63,304 nucleotides of DNA. It comes from an uncultured Eubacteriales bacterium. Lineage in GTDB: Bacteria > Bacillota > Clostridia > Christensenellales > UMGS416. Below the pieces are notes generated by a model. The model saw nothing but the letters and a program-made list of their open reading frames with translations. It searched no databases and was not told the origin of the DNA. This document shows positions 23,600 through 31,813 of the stretch, piece by piece. The position numbers were made by a program, and so were the translations under genes. Each line of letters starts with the position of its first letter. The first letter of the stretch is position 1. The stretch spans positions 1-63,304 of the forward strand of contig UQLW01000017.1 of the NCBI GenBank assembly GCA_900542005.1, given 5' to 3'.

Positions 23600-24160
23600 A
23601 TGGATCATCCACATCCACAGGAAAGCCTCCTCCATTCCCTGACCTATCGCGGCGTACCGGTCGATATTGTAAGCTGGGCCGACACAGTTTGGTGCGGAAA
23701 AATGGGCTATGCTTCCGCCGCCGGCGCCGAGGAACCGGATGTTGAGCGTCTCATGGCCCAATACATGAGCCTGGATCACGCCAGCGCTGCCCAGAGCGAA
23801 GCCGGCTGGTCTGTGTGCATAAGCGTAAATTACCTCTGCCCTTCGCGTCCCCGCGGCGTCTTCTTCGGCAGCCTGGCCGCCGCGGAGGATCAGCCGCAGG
23901 GGTTTGACCTCTACCATGTGCCCGCCGCGCAATATATGCGGATTCGCATAACCGGCGAAACGGCGCAGGCGCTGGGCCATCCGCCCTGGCAAGGGGGCAT
24001 TCCACCCTATCACTGGATTGGGGAACAGATTGCTCCCGCGCTCGGCTATACCTATGGCGACGACACGCTCCCAATTTTTGAGTATTACGGCTTCTATTGT
24101 CCAGAGACAGGCGCGCACGAGTTTTGTTATCTTTATGTACCGGTAAAAAGGCTGAAGTAG
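23600..24160 (+). CDS. GyrI-like effector-binding domain protein
   Basis: A 186-residue stand-alone small-molecule binding domain of the GyrI/AraC-effector type. The second half shows FDLYHVPAAQYMRIRITG and the closing strand EFCYLYVPVKRLK that are typical of this fold. ATG at 23600 follows AAAGGAG by about 13 bases. TATAAT at 23559-23564 is a good -10 but no clear -35 is seen. There is no DNA-binding domain. Such proteins can bind drugs or sugars; the ligand is unknown. The gene ends at a strong terminator shared with the isomerase gene. Confidence 0.7.
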   Translation: MDHPHPQESLLHSLTYRGVPVDIVSWADTVWCGKMGYASAAGAEEPDVERLMAQYMSLDHASAAQSEAGWSVCISVNYLCPSRPRGVFFGSLAAAEDQPQGFDLYHVPAAQYMRIRITGETAQALGHPPWQGGIPPYHWIGEQIAPALGYTYGDDTLPIFEYYGFYCPETGAHEFCYLYVPVKRLK

Positions 24161-24182
24161 CCCCTTTGCATCGGCATGCAGA

Positions 24183-24222
24183 AGGCAGGGAAAGGATCGC
24201 TCCTTTCCCTGCCTATTTTATG
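24183..24222. terminator. Bidirectional terminator
   Basis: Perfect 14-base arms AGGCAGGGAAAGGA and TCCTTTCCCTGCCT with loop TCGC, then ATTTTAT on the plus strand. It separates the convergent GyrI-like and isomerase genes. Confidence 0.85.
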
Positions 24223-24239
24223 CTTATTTTAGTAATCCC

Positions 24240-25730
24240 TTATACCGTGACGAATTCCAGCCCCAGCAGCTCTGCTACCTTCCTGAAAAGGGCCGCGTCA
24301 TGGCCTACGGCCATAGCCGCATGGTGGGTGGGCGCCTGGGCAAACCAGTCGTCCATGTATTCGTCCAGATCCCGGCCAAAGCAAATATGGGTCTGGGTGT
24401 TGCCAATGGCCAGGATGGGCTCGTTCTTCGCCTCGCCCTGGCTGGCAATCAGCCGCAGCCTGCCTTCGCCGGTCTGGGTCAGCCCCAGCGTGGTCACCGG
24501 GCCGGGCTTGACGTGGGCCTCCACTGAAACGCCGCTTCCCCGTTTGCCGTGGTACACGCCCATACCCCGCAGGATGGGTTTTCCATCGGAGATACGGATG
24601 TGGAAGGGGCCGTCATGGCCCAGGATCATGGTGCCCCGGTCATAGTCCATGGCGACAATTTCCGTAAAGCTTCCGCCCAGCCCCAGCAGATCGCAGATCT
24701 TCATGGCCAGGCAGGTCTTGATATCGCCCTCCCCGGCGCAGGGGACGCCGTTCGCCGTCAAAAGCGAATGGCCTACGATAAATCCGCTCTGCAGCTGTTC
24801 ATAATGGTTGTTGTCTGAACCATGGTAGTAGTAGCTCAGCGCATCCAGGCGGTATTCCTTAACCAGCCGGCGCTGGGCGGCCGCTACCCGGCAGGCCCAG
24901 TCCAGCTGCTCGGCCGTGGGCCGCTTGGCAATCGGGTCGGCGGGCGAATCGCCGGAGATTTCAAAGAAGGCCTCCACCTCCTGCCGGATGCCGGCAACCT
25001 CTTGCTCCGTCACCGCCTGCAGGCAGCGGTCCAGGTCGCACATCTCCAAAATCTCCACATGGATGCCGGTCTGCGCCTGCAGCTGGGTGAAGTCGGAATA
25101 CATATCCAGCATACCCGAATAGTTATTCCCCAGGAACCCAAACCGCGCGTGCTGCAGGGCCCGCTTCACCCCCGCGGCGCGGGCCCACTGGCCGATCTGC
25201 TCCCAGGCGCGGATCGCCTCGGGCCGGTGGCAGGTTACTTCGTCGGTGACGGAGATTTCAGGCGTCTTTTCCAGGCCCAGCAGGCCGTTGATGACCCGGA
25301 AGGGGATGCCCGCCCGGTTGAAGGCGTTGGACAGCTCGGGCACGGGGCAGCCCACGCAGTGGGCCAGCCATTCGCCGGTAGCCGTCTTTTCATAGTTCAT
25401 GGCGGCGGTGGGCTGCAGGTTCAGCACGACCGCCGGGGCCTTGGCGATCTGGTGCAGCGGCAGCACCGTGCTGCTGGTGTAGTAGGTGGCGCTGTGGGAG
25501 AAGATGATATCTACATTATGGGCGTTGAAATATTCGCCCGCCGCCCGGCCTGCGTCCTCATCGTCCACCAGGCCAAAGTTATAAACCTCGCCCCAGGCAG
25601 AAAGCTTCTCCGCAATGAAGGCATTATAGCCCTCCAGCCGCTCCTTCAATCCGGCAAACTGGCTCCAGTAGGCCTTAAGCCCCGCGCTGTACAGGCCGAT
25701 GCGGGCCCTCGCCTTGCAATTTGATTCCAT
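24240..25730 (-). CDS. L-arabinose/L-fucose isomerase family protein
   Basis: A 496-residue sugar isomerase-like protein expected to interconvert an aldose and a ketose in the cytoplasm with a divalent metal. The opening RIGLYSAGLKAYWSQFAGLKERLEGY and the block VVLNLQPTAAMNYEK match the arabinose/fucose isomerase family, as does the late GDIKTCLAMKICDLLG. ATG at 25730 follows AGGAGG. It has its own promoter (25768-25796) and terminator. Which sugar it uses cannot be decided, and some members of this group are not classical AraA or FucI. Confidence 0.85.
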   Translation of the reverse strand: MESNCKARARIGLYSAGLKAYWSQFAGLKERLEGYNAFIAEKLSAWGEVYNFGLVDDEDAGRAAGEYFNAHNVDIIFSHSATYYTSSTVLPLHQIAKAPAVVLNLQPTAAMNYEKTATGEWLAHCVGCPVPELSNAFNRAGIPFRVINGLLGLEKTPEISVTDEVTCHRPEAIRAWEQIGQWARAAGVKRALQHARFGFLGNNYSGMLDMYSDFTQLQAQTGIHVEILEMCDLDRCLQAVTEQEVAGIRQEVEAFFEISGDSPADPIAKRPTAEQLDWACRVAAAQRRLVKEYRLDALSYYYHGSDNNHYEQLQSGFIVGHSLLTANGVPCAGEGDIKTCLAMKICDLLGLGGSFTEIVAMDYDRGTMILGHDGPFHIRISDGKPILRGMGVYHGKRGSGVSVEAHVKPGPVTTLGLTQTGEGRLRLIASQGEAKNEPILAIGNTQTHICFGRDLDEYMDDWFAQAPTHHAAMAVGHDAALFRKVAELLGLEFVTV

Positions 25731-25767
25731 GGATTATCCTCCTTATGCTTGGATAGGTCTTACCTTT

Positions 25768-25796
25768 AGTATAGCCTATTTCATCCCCTTGGTCAT
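25768..25796 (-). promoter_or_regulatory. Promoter of the sugar isomerase gene
   Basis: Minus-strand ATGACC (25796-25791), 17-base spacer, TATACT (25773-25768). Confidence 0.55.
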
Positions 25797-25855
25797 CCCA
25801 GCATTTGGGGGAATCATATCAGTTTGTTGGCCTGGCCTCGCCCTTTGGTTCAAAG

Positions 25856-25886
25856 AAAAAAGCCGCGGCCCCAGAGGGCCGCGGCT
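25856..25886 (-). terminator. Intrinsic terminator of the Gly/Pro-rich gene
   Basis: Minus-strand arms AGCCGCGGCCC and GGGCCGCGGCT, then six T, four bases after the stop codon region of the small gene. Confidence 0.85.
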
Positions 25887-25889
25887 CGG

Positions 25890-26138
25890 TTACAGCAAAA
25901 GAGCTATAAGCGCCGCAGCTAGCGCAGCTGTGCCGATCAGCGGCACAAGGCACCCCACACAGCCTACAGGTCCCCTGCGGTAGGGTCCCCCCATACCAAA
26001 CCGCCTGGGCGGAGGCGGCGGGGGCGGCCTATGCCCGCCGAATCCACCTCTGCCGCCGGGGCCGCCAAAGCCTCGTCCAGGGCCTCCGGGCCTCCCCGGA
26101 CCGCCAGGACCCCCTGGGCCGCCAAACCTTCCGGGCAT
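25890..26138 (-). CDS. Small Gly/Pro/Arg-rich protein with C-terminal membrane helix
   Basis: An 82-residue protein I do not recognise. Residues 1-35 are repeats of Gly-Gly-Pro and Gly-Arg (collagen-like spacing in places), followed by a run of seven Pro, then RRFGMGGPYRRG, two Cys (GCVGC) and a hydrophobic helix LIGTAALAAALIALLL at the very end. ATG at 26138 follows AAAGGAGGG at good spacing, a TATAAT lies upstream, and a terminator follows directly, so this short gene is well supported. A tail-anchored protein with a flexible, basic N-end is the likely topology. No function is assigned. Confidence 0.75.
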   Translation of the reverse strand: MPGRFGGPGGPGGPGRPGGPGRGFGGPGGRGGFGGHRPPPPPPPRRFGMGGPYRRGPVGCVGCLVPLIGTAALAAALIALLL

Positions 26139-26186
26139 GGATGATCCCTCCTTTCATTTTGTACAAATATGGATTCTTTTTATTCT

Positions 26187-26215
26187 ATTATATCATGCGC
26201 ATCTTCGATTCAAAT
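26187..26215 (-). promoter_or_regulatory. Putative promoter of the Gly/Pro-rich gene
   Basis: Minus-strand TATAAT at 26192-26187, with ATTTGA/TTTGAA at 16-17 bases upstream as a weak -35. Confidence 0.5.
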
Positions 26216-26268
26216 CAAAAATTTGTAAACTGTCTCCTCCTGCAGGGCAGCCTAAAATGCCATCCATC

Positions 26269-26301
26269 AAAAAATCCCAGAGCCTAAGGCTCCGGGATTT
26301 T
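26269..26301 (-). terminator. Intrinsic terminator of the mutarotase operon
   Basis: Minus-strand AAAATCCCGGAGCC and GGCTCTGGGATTTTTT pair with one mismatch, ending in six T, 11 bases after the stop at 26313. Confidence 0.85.
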
Positions 26302-26312
26302 ACCGGCCCGCC

Positions 26313-27368
26313 TTAGCGGACCGAGAACTGATAGCTGGTCGTATAGTGGTATTCCTCCCCGGGATGCAGGATCACGCTGGGGAAGGCGGGCTGGTTGGGC
26401 GAATCCGGAGCGTACTGGGTCTCCAGGCAGAAGCCATGACGGCGCTTAAGCGGCAGGCCGCCCTTACCCACCTCGGTCCCGTCCAGGAAATTGCCGATAT
26501 AGAACTGCATGCAGGGCATATCCGTCTTGACCGTCATAATCCGGCCGCTTTCCGGCTCATAGACGATGGCCGCCGTCTTGGTTACATGGGCGTCGCCCAG
26601 CACGAAGTTGTGGTCATAGCCGCCGCCCTTGACCAGCTGCTCGTCGCCGCTGTCCAAGTCCCGGCCGATGGTCTTGGCCGAATTAAAGTCAAAGGGCGTA
26701 CCCCTGACCGCCCGCAGCTCTCCGGTGGGAATGAGCCCGTCATCCACCGGGGTAAAGTACTGGGCATGGATGCAGATCTCATGGCCGGTAATGGGGCCCG
26801 CGTCATAGCCCGCCAGGTTAAAATAGGTATGATTGGTCAGGTTCACCGGCGTATCGGCATCAGTCACGGCCCGGTAGTCGATGGACAGGGCATTATCCTC
26901 CGTCAAGGTGTACGTCACCTTGACCTGCAGCGTACCGGGATAATTTTCCTCCCCATCAGGGCTCGTATAGCTAAGAATCAGCGACGGAGCCGGGCCGTCC
27001 TGGGCGCCTTCCACCTGCCAGATGCGCTGGTTAAAGCCCCGGTCCCCGCCGTGCAGATGGTTGATGCCATGGTCGTTCAGGGCAAGCTGATAGGTTTTCC
27101 CCTTCAGGGTAAAGCGCCCTGCGCCAATGCGGTTGCCATAGCGCCCAATCAGCGCGCCCTGGTTGGAGGTATACCGGGCATATTCCTCCGCGCAGGTATA
27201 GCCCAGCACCACATCCTGGAAGGCGCCGCCCCGGCCAGGGGCCCGCAGCTCCACCACCGCGCCGCCCAGCGTGGCGATGCTCACCTTCATACCCTGGCTG
27301 TTGACCAGGGTATACAGCTCAATGGCCTGTCCATAGGCCGTGCCGAAATCACCTTTGGTTATGCTCAT
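26313..27368 (-). CDS. galM: Aldose 1-epimerase (mutarotase)
   Basis: Interconverts alpha and beta anomers of aldoses in the cytoplasm. 351 residues, normal length. ATG at 27368 (MSITKGDFGT) follows AAAAGGAGACGCAC. Catalytic and binding blocks are NDHGINHLHGGDRGFNQRIW, TNHTYFNLAG with the catalytic His, and LETQYAPDSPNQP with the catalytic Glu near the C-end. It follows the PHP/beta-helix gene by 19 bases and shares its transcript, which suggests that the partner also acts on sugars. Confidence 0.93.
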   Translation of the reverse strand: MSITKGDFGTAYGQAIELYTLVNSQGMKVSIATLGGAVVELRAPGRGGAFQDVVLGYTCAEEYARYTSNQGALIGRYGNRIGAGRFTLKGKTYQLALNDHGINHLHGGDRGFNQRIWQVEGAQDGPAPSLILSYTSPDGEENYPGTLQVKVTYTLTEDNALSIDYRAVTDADTPVNLTNHTYFNLAGYDAGPITGHEICIHAQYFTPVDDGLIPTGELRAVRGTPFDFNSAKTIGRDLDSGDEQLVKGGGYDHNFVLGDAHVTKTAAIVYEPESGRIMTVKTDMPCMQFYIGNFLDGTEVGKGGLPLKRRHGFCLETQYAPDSPNQPAFPSVILHPGEEYHYTTSYQFSVR

Positions 27369-27387
27369 GTGCGTCTCCTTTTCATCA

Positions 27388-29583
27388 TCAATCCAACCAG
27401 ATCGGGTTGGAAATGCCGACAATAACCCCATCGCTCTCGTTGGTCACCTCAGCCCGGTAATAGCTGCGGCGCTTCACCGCAACCGCCAGGCGCTGAGGCG
27501 TGCGGCCGCTGAATTCCGTGGCGCAGGCCAGCCCGCGATCGGTATACACCTTCAGCGCGTATACGGTATCCTGCAAAAAGGCAGGCTTGAAGAAATCATT
27601 GAGCTCTATGGCCAGCGTCAGGCCGTCCCGGTAGGGAAGGCTGCCGCCCATCCGCGTCCCGGCGATGGCCATTTTCATGCCCACAGCCCCGGCTGCGCAG
27701 TCGCCCTCCCGGATCTCCCGCAGGTAGGCCGCCCCTTTGCGCTCCCGGGCGTATACGGTGGTCAGGGCCCGGTTCGTCGCTGCGCCGTGGGTATCGCTGC
27801 AGCCCACCGTGTGCACCCGCTTTCCCATCCGCAGCACCGTATCCCATAGCTTCAGGTTCTGGGCCGTGCCATAGGAATTGGCGTCCGCATTGATGGTTTC
27901 CAGCATCACCGCATCGGTAAAGTAGAAGTCAAGCGGGTTATCTGAGGCCATCAGCTGCTTGGGATGGGCATGGGAGAAGGCGCCGCCCAGGCCCCGCACA
28001 AAACGGGCCAGCTCCGCCAGCCGCTCAGGCGTAAAGGTGGGATAGGAAAAATGTCCCTCCAGTCCGCCGGTGTAGGCAAATTCCGGAAAGGCCGCCATCA
28101 CCCGCGCCAGATCCGTGGGATACTGGAACAGCATGACATAGTGCATCTGGCTGGAGCGGGGCGCGCGCCCCTCCTCCACGATGACCGTCCCCGGCTCCGT
28201 TCCATAGATCAGCCGCGTATCGTCCCACTCCGGCAGGAACATATGCCGCATCTGCCGGTGATCCACCACTGCGGCAAAGTCCAGATCCAAAGCCTCCAGC
28301 TGCTGGACAAACTCGGCCAGCGGCGTGGCTCCGTCACTGGTGCCTCCGGAATCGGTGTGGGTATGCATATCGCCATGGAAGGCATAACGCCCGCTGTAAA
28401 GCGCCTCCAGCTGGGCAAAGTCCCCCTCTGCGGCCAGCTCATGGGGGTCGTCCAGCCGGTCTTTGGCCCACAGGGCCTCACCCACACAGTCCGGGGCCTG
28501 CCTGCGGCGCGCCGGCTTATTGTCCAGCGTTCCGTCAAAATCTGCCACGCGCACATCCGCCAGCTCGACCTTCGCCTCCCGGCAGCCATCCACCAATATG
28601 GCCGGGGCCCGCTGCCGCTTCCGTCCGGTGAATTCCACATCCTTCAGCCGCAGGCTGCACTCCTTGTGGGGCAGGCGAACGGTGACCGCCGGCTCCCCCT
28701 CCGGCACAAACTGTCGGAAAGCGCAGCCCTCTATGCTGACGCAGGCCGGGGCCGCCTCTGCCGGCAGCGCCACCGTCAGGCCGTGCACCGTCTCGCATGC
28801 CTCAAAAAGGCAGTCCCGCAGCGTGACCGATACCGCCCCGCCCGCAGGGCCCGACGGCAGCGTCCAGCCATAGTCGGTCAATCCCAGGAATTTCTTGGTA
28901 TGGGCGAAATAGACCCGTTCCAGCGTGATTTCGCTGGCGCTGGCAAAGATCAGGCCGCCCTCGGCATCCAGCGCGTCAAAGCCGTCCAGACGGCAGTCCG
29001 ACAGCCGTACCTGGCGGCTGCCCGCCGCCAGCGCGGCCGTGCGCACCAGCGTAGCTGTAAGCGCTCCGGTAAATACGCAGTTTTGCAGCGCCAGGCCCAG
29101 GTCTTCGCCCCCGGTGCGGGCGTCATATACCCGCGCGTCATGCAGCGTCAGGCCGTCCAGCGTCAGGCGCCCTTCCGTCCCCTCCGGCATCACGATGGTG
29201 CCATAGTAAAAGCTTCCCTCCAGCACCGTCTCCTCCGCCGGCCGGGCCGGGTTCGCCTCCCGGATATTCCCGGGCCTGTTGGGGCTGATCCCCGCCCCCT
29301 CACCCAGCAGCGTCAGGCCTCGGGGCAGCGGCGTCTGCAGCGCCCGGCCGAAGGAATATACGCCTGCCGGCATCAGGAGCACCGGCGTATCATAACTGCG
29401 CCCCATAAAGGGCGCTTCCGGGACGGATACCGCGGCCTTGGCCGCCTCCTCAAGGGTGGCAAAGGCGGTTTCTCCCATCTGCCCGGTAAAGCCAGCGCCC
29501 TGGAAGGTAAAAGCAACCTCGCCTGTCTGCCCGGCAAAGCCGGCCGACACCGCATACAGCCCCTTGGGCATATCGTTCATCAT
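27388..29583 (-). CDS. PHP-domain metallohydrolase with N-terminal beta-helix domain
   Basis: A 731-residue two-domain protein. Residues about 50-360 look like a right-handed beta-helix of the pectate-lyase type, with repeating short strands (EGRLTLDGLTL, RQVRLSDCRLDGF, SEITLERVYF, ECSLRLKDVEF). From residue 403, HGDMHTHTDSGGTSDG is a PHP-type metal-binding motif, with AAVVDHRQMRHMF and VGCSDTHGAATNRAL further on, as in CehA/McbA-type hydrolases. The last 90 residues form a beta-rich tail. No signal peptide. ATG at 29583 follows AGAGGGG. It is cotranscribed with the mutarotase, so a carbohydrate substrate is plausible but unproven. Confidence 0.8.
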   Translation of the reverse strand: MMNDMPKGLYAVSAGFAGQTGEVAFTFQGAGFTGQMGETAFATLEEAAKAAVSVPEAPFMGRSYDTPVLLMPAGVYSFGRALQTPLPRGLTLLGEGAGISPNRPGNIREANPARPAEETVLEGSFYYGTIVMPEGTEGRLTLDGLTLHDARVYDARTGGEDLGLALQNCVFTGALTATLVRTAALAAGSRQVRLSDCRLDGFDALDAEGGLIFASASEITLERVYFAHTKKFLGLTDYGWTLPSGPAGGAVSVTLRDCLFEACETVHGLTVALPAEAAPACVSIEGCAFRQFVPEGEPAVTVRLPHKECSLRLKDVEFTGRKRQRAPAILVDGCREAKVELADVRVADFDGTLDNKPARRRQAPDCVGEALWAKDRLDDPHELAAEGDFAQLEALYSGRYAFHGDMHTHTDSGGTSDGATPLAEFVQQLEALDLDFAAVVDHRQMRHMFLPEWDDTRLIYGTEPGTVIVEEGRAPRSSQMHYVMLFQYPTDLARVMAAFPEFAYTGGLEGHFSYPTFTPERLAELARFVRGLGGAFSHAHPKQLMASDNPLDFYFTDAVMLETINADANSYGTAQNLKLWDTVLRMGKRVHTVGCSDTHGAATNRALTTVYARERKGAAYLREIREGDCAAGAVGMKMAIAGTRMGGSLPYRDGLTLAIELNDFFKPAFLQDTVYALKVYTDRGLACATEFSGRTPQRLAVAVKRRSYYRAEVTNESDGVIVGISNPIWLD

Positions 29584-29618
29584 GATTCACCCCTCTTTAT
29601 TCAAATCCTCTGCCTCCC

Positions 29619-29624
29619 ATTATA
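29619..29624 (-). promoter_or_regulatory. Putative -10 of the PHP-mutarotase operon
   Basis: Consensus TATAAT on the minus strand 36 bases before the start codon. The -35 region is a poor match. Confidence 0.4.
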
Positions 29625-29685
29625 CTGGAAAAGCCCAAAGATAGACAGAGAAAAAGGAAGGGTTTTCTATTTTTCTTTTCTCATC

Positions 29686-29713
29686 AAAAGGCGGCGGGCC
29701 AAATCCCGCCGCC
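29686..29713 (-). terminator. Intrinsic terminator
   Basis: Minus-strand GGCGGCGGGATTTGGCCCGCCGCC hairpin (arms of ten) followed by TTTT, 11 bases after the stop at 29724. Confidence 0.8.
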
Positions 29714-29723
29714 TCCGCCCCCT

Positions 29724-31556
29724 TTAGGGCTGGATATCGGTAAAATATCCAGCGTCGTGATATCGCTTCAGCTCATCGGCAAACCGCAGGGTGATCTCCT
29801 CCTCCAGCGCGTCCAGACCCATGACGTTCAGCTGATCCATCATGGCCGCCCACCGGGCCTCCACGTCTGCATCATCCCGGGCCTGGGTGATGATCTGCTC
29901 CATTGCTTCCATCCAGTATCGCTCTATCCCGGCATATTGCTTTCCTGCCTCGCTGGATGCATCCGGCATCGCCAGCTGCAGGACGGGGTTCTTATTTTTT
30001 CCTGCGTATTCTTTATACCGTAATCCTGCTTGAATCTGCTGGGCGCGCACCTGCTGGATATCGTAGTTCGTAAGGTAGGCTACCGGCGAGGCATTCAGCC
30101 TGCCGCTGACCCAGCCGTTATCCATAAAGGTCCAGTAGCGGATGCCAGACTCGATCTTCCAATCCCGGAGGCCCGTATCCTCCGCTGAATCTGCAGGGGT
30201 ACGGTAATCCTCCAGGTATTCAATCATCCCGTTATCATCCAGCGTATAATGTACGCCCTCGACACCCCAGTGGACCAGCTGCGCGCCCTCTCTGCTCTTG
30301 AGGAATTGCAGGAAGTAGAGCGCCCGGTCAGCCTGCTGGCAGGCCTGGGTAATGAACAGCGCCGCACCACGGCTTACATTCTGCCCCAGGCAGCTTTCAG
30401 CCGCCCATGCCGCGTGATCCGCCGCGAGCAGCCGCACCTCTCCCTGGTACGTCAGCGGCTCAACGATCACCTGATAGGGAAAGGGCTTCTCCTTTTCTTC
30501 CGCGCCCGCCCGGATCACATAAGCGGGGTCCCGATAGGCGCGATCCTGATCAACTGCTGTCGCAAAACTGAGGCCGCCGGTTTTCCGCAGCCATTCATCC
30601 TGATCCAGCGTCCGCATATAGGCCGCCTCAGCCGGATCCTCCGAATCATAGAAGGCGGCGTTGGGTTTATCCGCCTCCCCCGGCAGGGACAGCACGCCAT
30701 CCCGGTACCATCTGCTCATTTTCTTCAAATAGTCCTTCCAGGCTTCCTCCCGCAGCGGGGTACGCACCCTTTTGGCCGTGTCGTCCCAGTATGCGTCCCG
30801 GCGCACGCCCATCCACCCCGCCAAGGGCGTGGACACCGCATCTACCATGCGATAGGGGATGATCCCCTCGATTTCGTCCCTCATCTGATACAGGAGCCCC
30901 TCAAGCTCCTCTACCGATGTGGGCATAGGGGCATTCAGCTTTTCCAGCAGCGTCGTTTTTAGGCTCATCGTCCAGGGCGGATTCACCGGGATCGAATCGT
31001 CGTCATAAACCGCCTGCGGGCGGTAGCCGCCCCGCAGCGTATAGATATGCCCGTCGTCGCAGGTGTTGTTCAGGCGCTCCAGCGGGTCGGTATCATCCCA
31101 GAAATCCGGGCAGTATTGACTGGTCAGCACATCCAACGCCTGGCATCTGCCTGATTCCTCCAGCGCGCGGGCGTCCTCATTGGCCCAAACGCAGATCAAA
31201 TCCGTATCGTCCTGAGCGGCCATGACAGCGGCCAGCTCTGCGGCATCATCCTGCTTCTCCAGTACCAGCTTCACCCCCGTCATATCCATGATCCGCCGGG
31301 AAACTTCATCCTCCCCCCAATCAGGAGGAAGATAGGATGCCTGTGGTTTCTTGTTATGGGTAATCTGGCTGGTCATGGTCAGTTCCACCGGTTCAGTATG
31401 CCGGCGCCATGTGGGGACACGCTCTTCCGGTACGCCAACGGAAGCCGTGGTTTCCATCCCGGTATGATCCGCCGTCGCGGCCGGATTCCCCTGGCAGCCG
31501 CCGCAGGCCAGCAGCAGGACGGCCAACGCCATAGCGGCAAAAGCAGATTTTCTCAT
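29724..31556 (-). CDS. Extracellular solute-binding lipoprotein (family 1), distant paralogue
   Basis: About 610 residues. The second of two adjacent ATGs (31556) is preferred, seven bases after GGAGG. Signal peptide with lipobox LLAC, lipidated Cys18. It follows the same plan as the three copies at the left end: DWGEDEVSRRIMDMTGVKLVLEK, FWDDTDPLERLNNTCDDGHIYTL, LVHWGVEGVHYTLDD and the C-end ELKRYHDAGYFTDIQP match their equivalents, but overall it is clearly diverged. The low-complexity linker is nearly absent. No permease nearby. Flanked by a terminator and an AT-rich upstream region, so it is probably monocistronic. Substrate unknown, presumably a carbohydrate. Confidence 0.88.
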   Translation of the reverse strand: MRKSAFAAMALAVLLLACGGCQGNPAATADHTGMETTASVGVPEERVPTWRRHTEPVELTMTSQITHNKKPQASYLPPDWGEDEVSRRIMDMTGVKLVLEKQDDAAELAAVMAAQDDTDLICVWANEDARALEESGRCQALDVLTSQYCPDFWDDTDPLERLNNTCDDGHIYTLRGGYRPQAVYDDDSIPVNPPWTMSLKTTLLEKLNAPMPTSVEELEGLLYQMRDEIEGIIPYRMVDAVSTPLAGWMGVRRDAYWDDTAKRVRTPLREEAWKDYLKKMSRWYRDGVLSLPGEADKPNAAFYDSEDPAEAAYMRTLDQDEWLRKTGGLSFATAVDQDRAYRDPAYVIRAGAEEKEKPFPYQVIVEPLTYQGEVRLLAADHAAWAAESCLGQNVSRGAALFITQACQQADRALYFLQFLKSREGAQLVHWGVEGVHYTLDDNGMIEYLEDYRTPADSAEDTGLRDWKIESGIRYWTFMDNGWVSGRLNASPVAYLTNYDIQQVRAQQIQAGLRYKEYAGKNKNPVLQLAMPDASSEAGKQYAGIERYWMEAMEQIITQARDDADVEARWAAMMDQLNVMGLDALEEEITLRFADELKRYHDAGYFTDIQP

Positions 31557-31763
31557 CATATCGCCTCCATTTCATTTGTTCTATTTTGATATTATCATAC
31601 TTTCTCGAGTATTCAATTTATTTTTCTACTATTGTGTTAATTCATTCCAATTCGTACATATAATATGGATTTAGTCAGCATTGCTGTATGCCTGCGTTAG
31701 GCCGGCAGCCCTTTGCCTCCGCCAGCCGGTCAAGGAGATCGTACCCATCCAGCCCCACGATAT

Positions 31764-31790
31764 AAAAAAGAGCCCGGATACTCCGGGCCC
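31764..31790 (-). terminator. Intrinsic terminator of the DUF362 gene
   Basis: Minus-strand arms GCCCGGA and TCCGGGC with loop GTA, then six T, 23 bases after the stop. Confidence 0.85.
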
Positions 31791-31813
31791 CTTTTCAGCG
31801 TTATAAAACCGGC

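Noticed and set aside
991..26220. Exact 13-mer ATTCAAATCAAAA at 991-1003 and 26208-26220, and a similar motif near 34313
   Set aside because: In AT-rich spacers of a 63-kb window several shared 13-mers are expected by chance. Position relative to the promoters differs.
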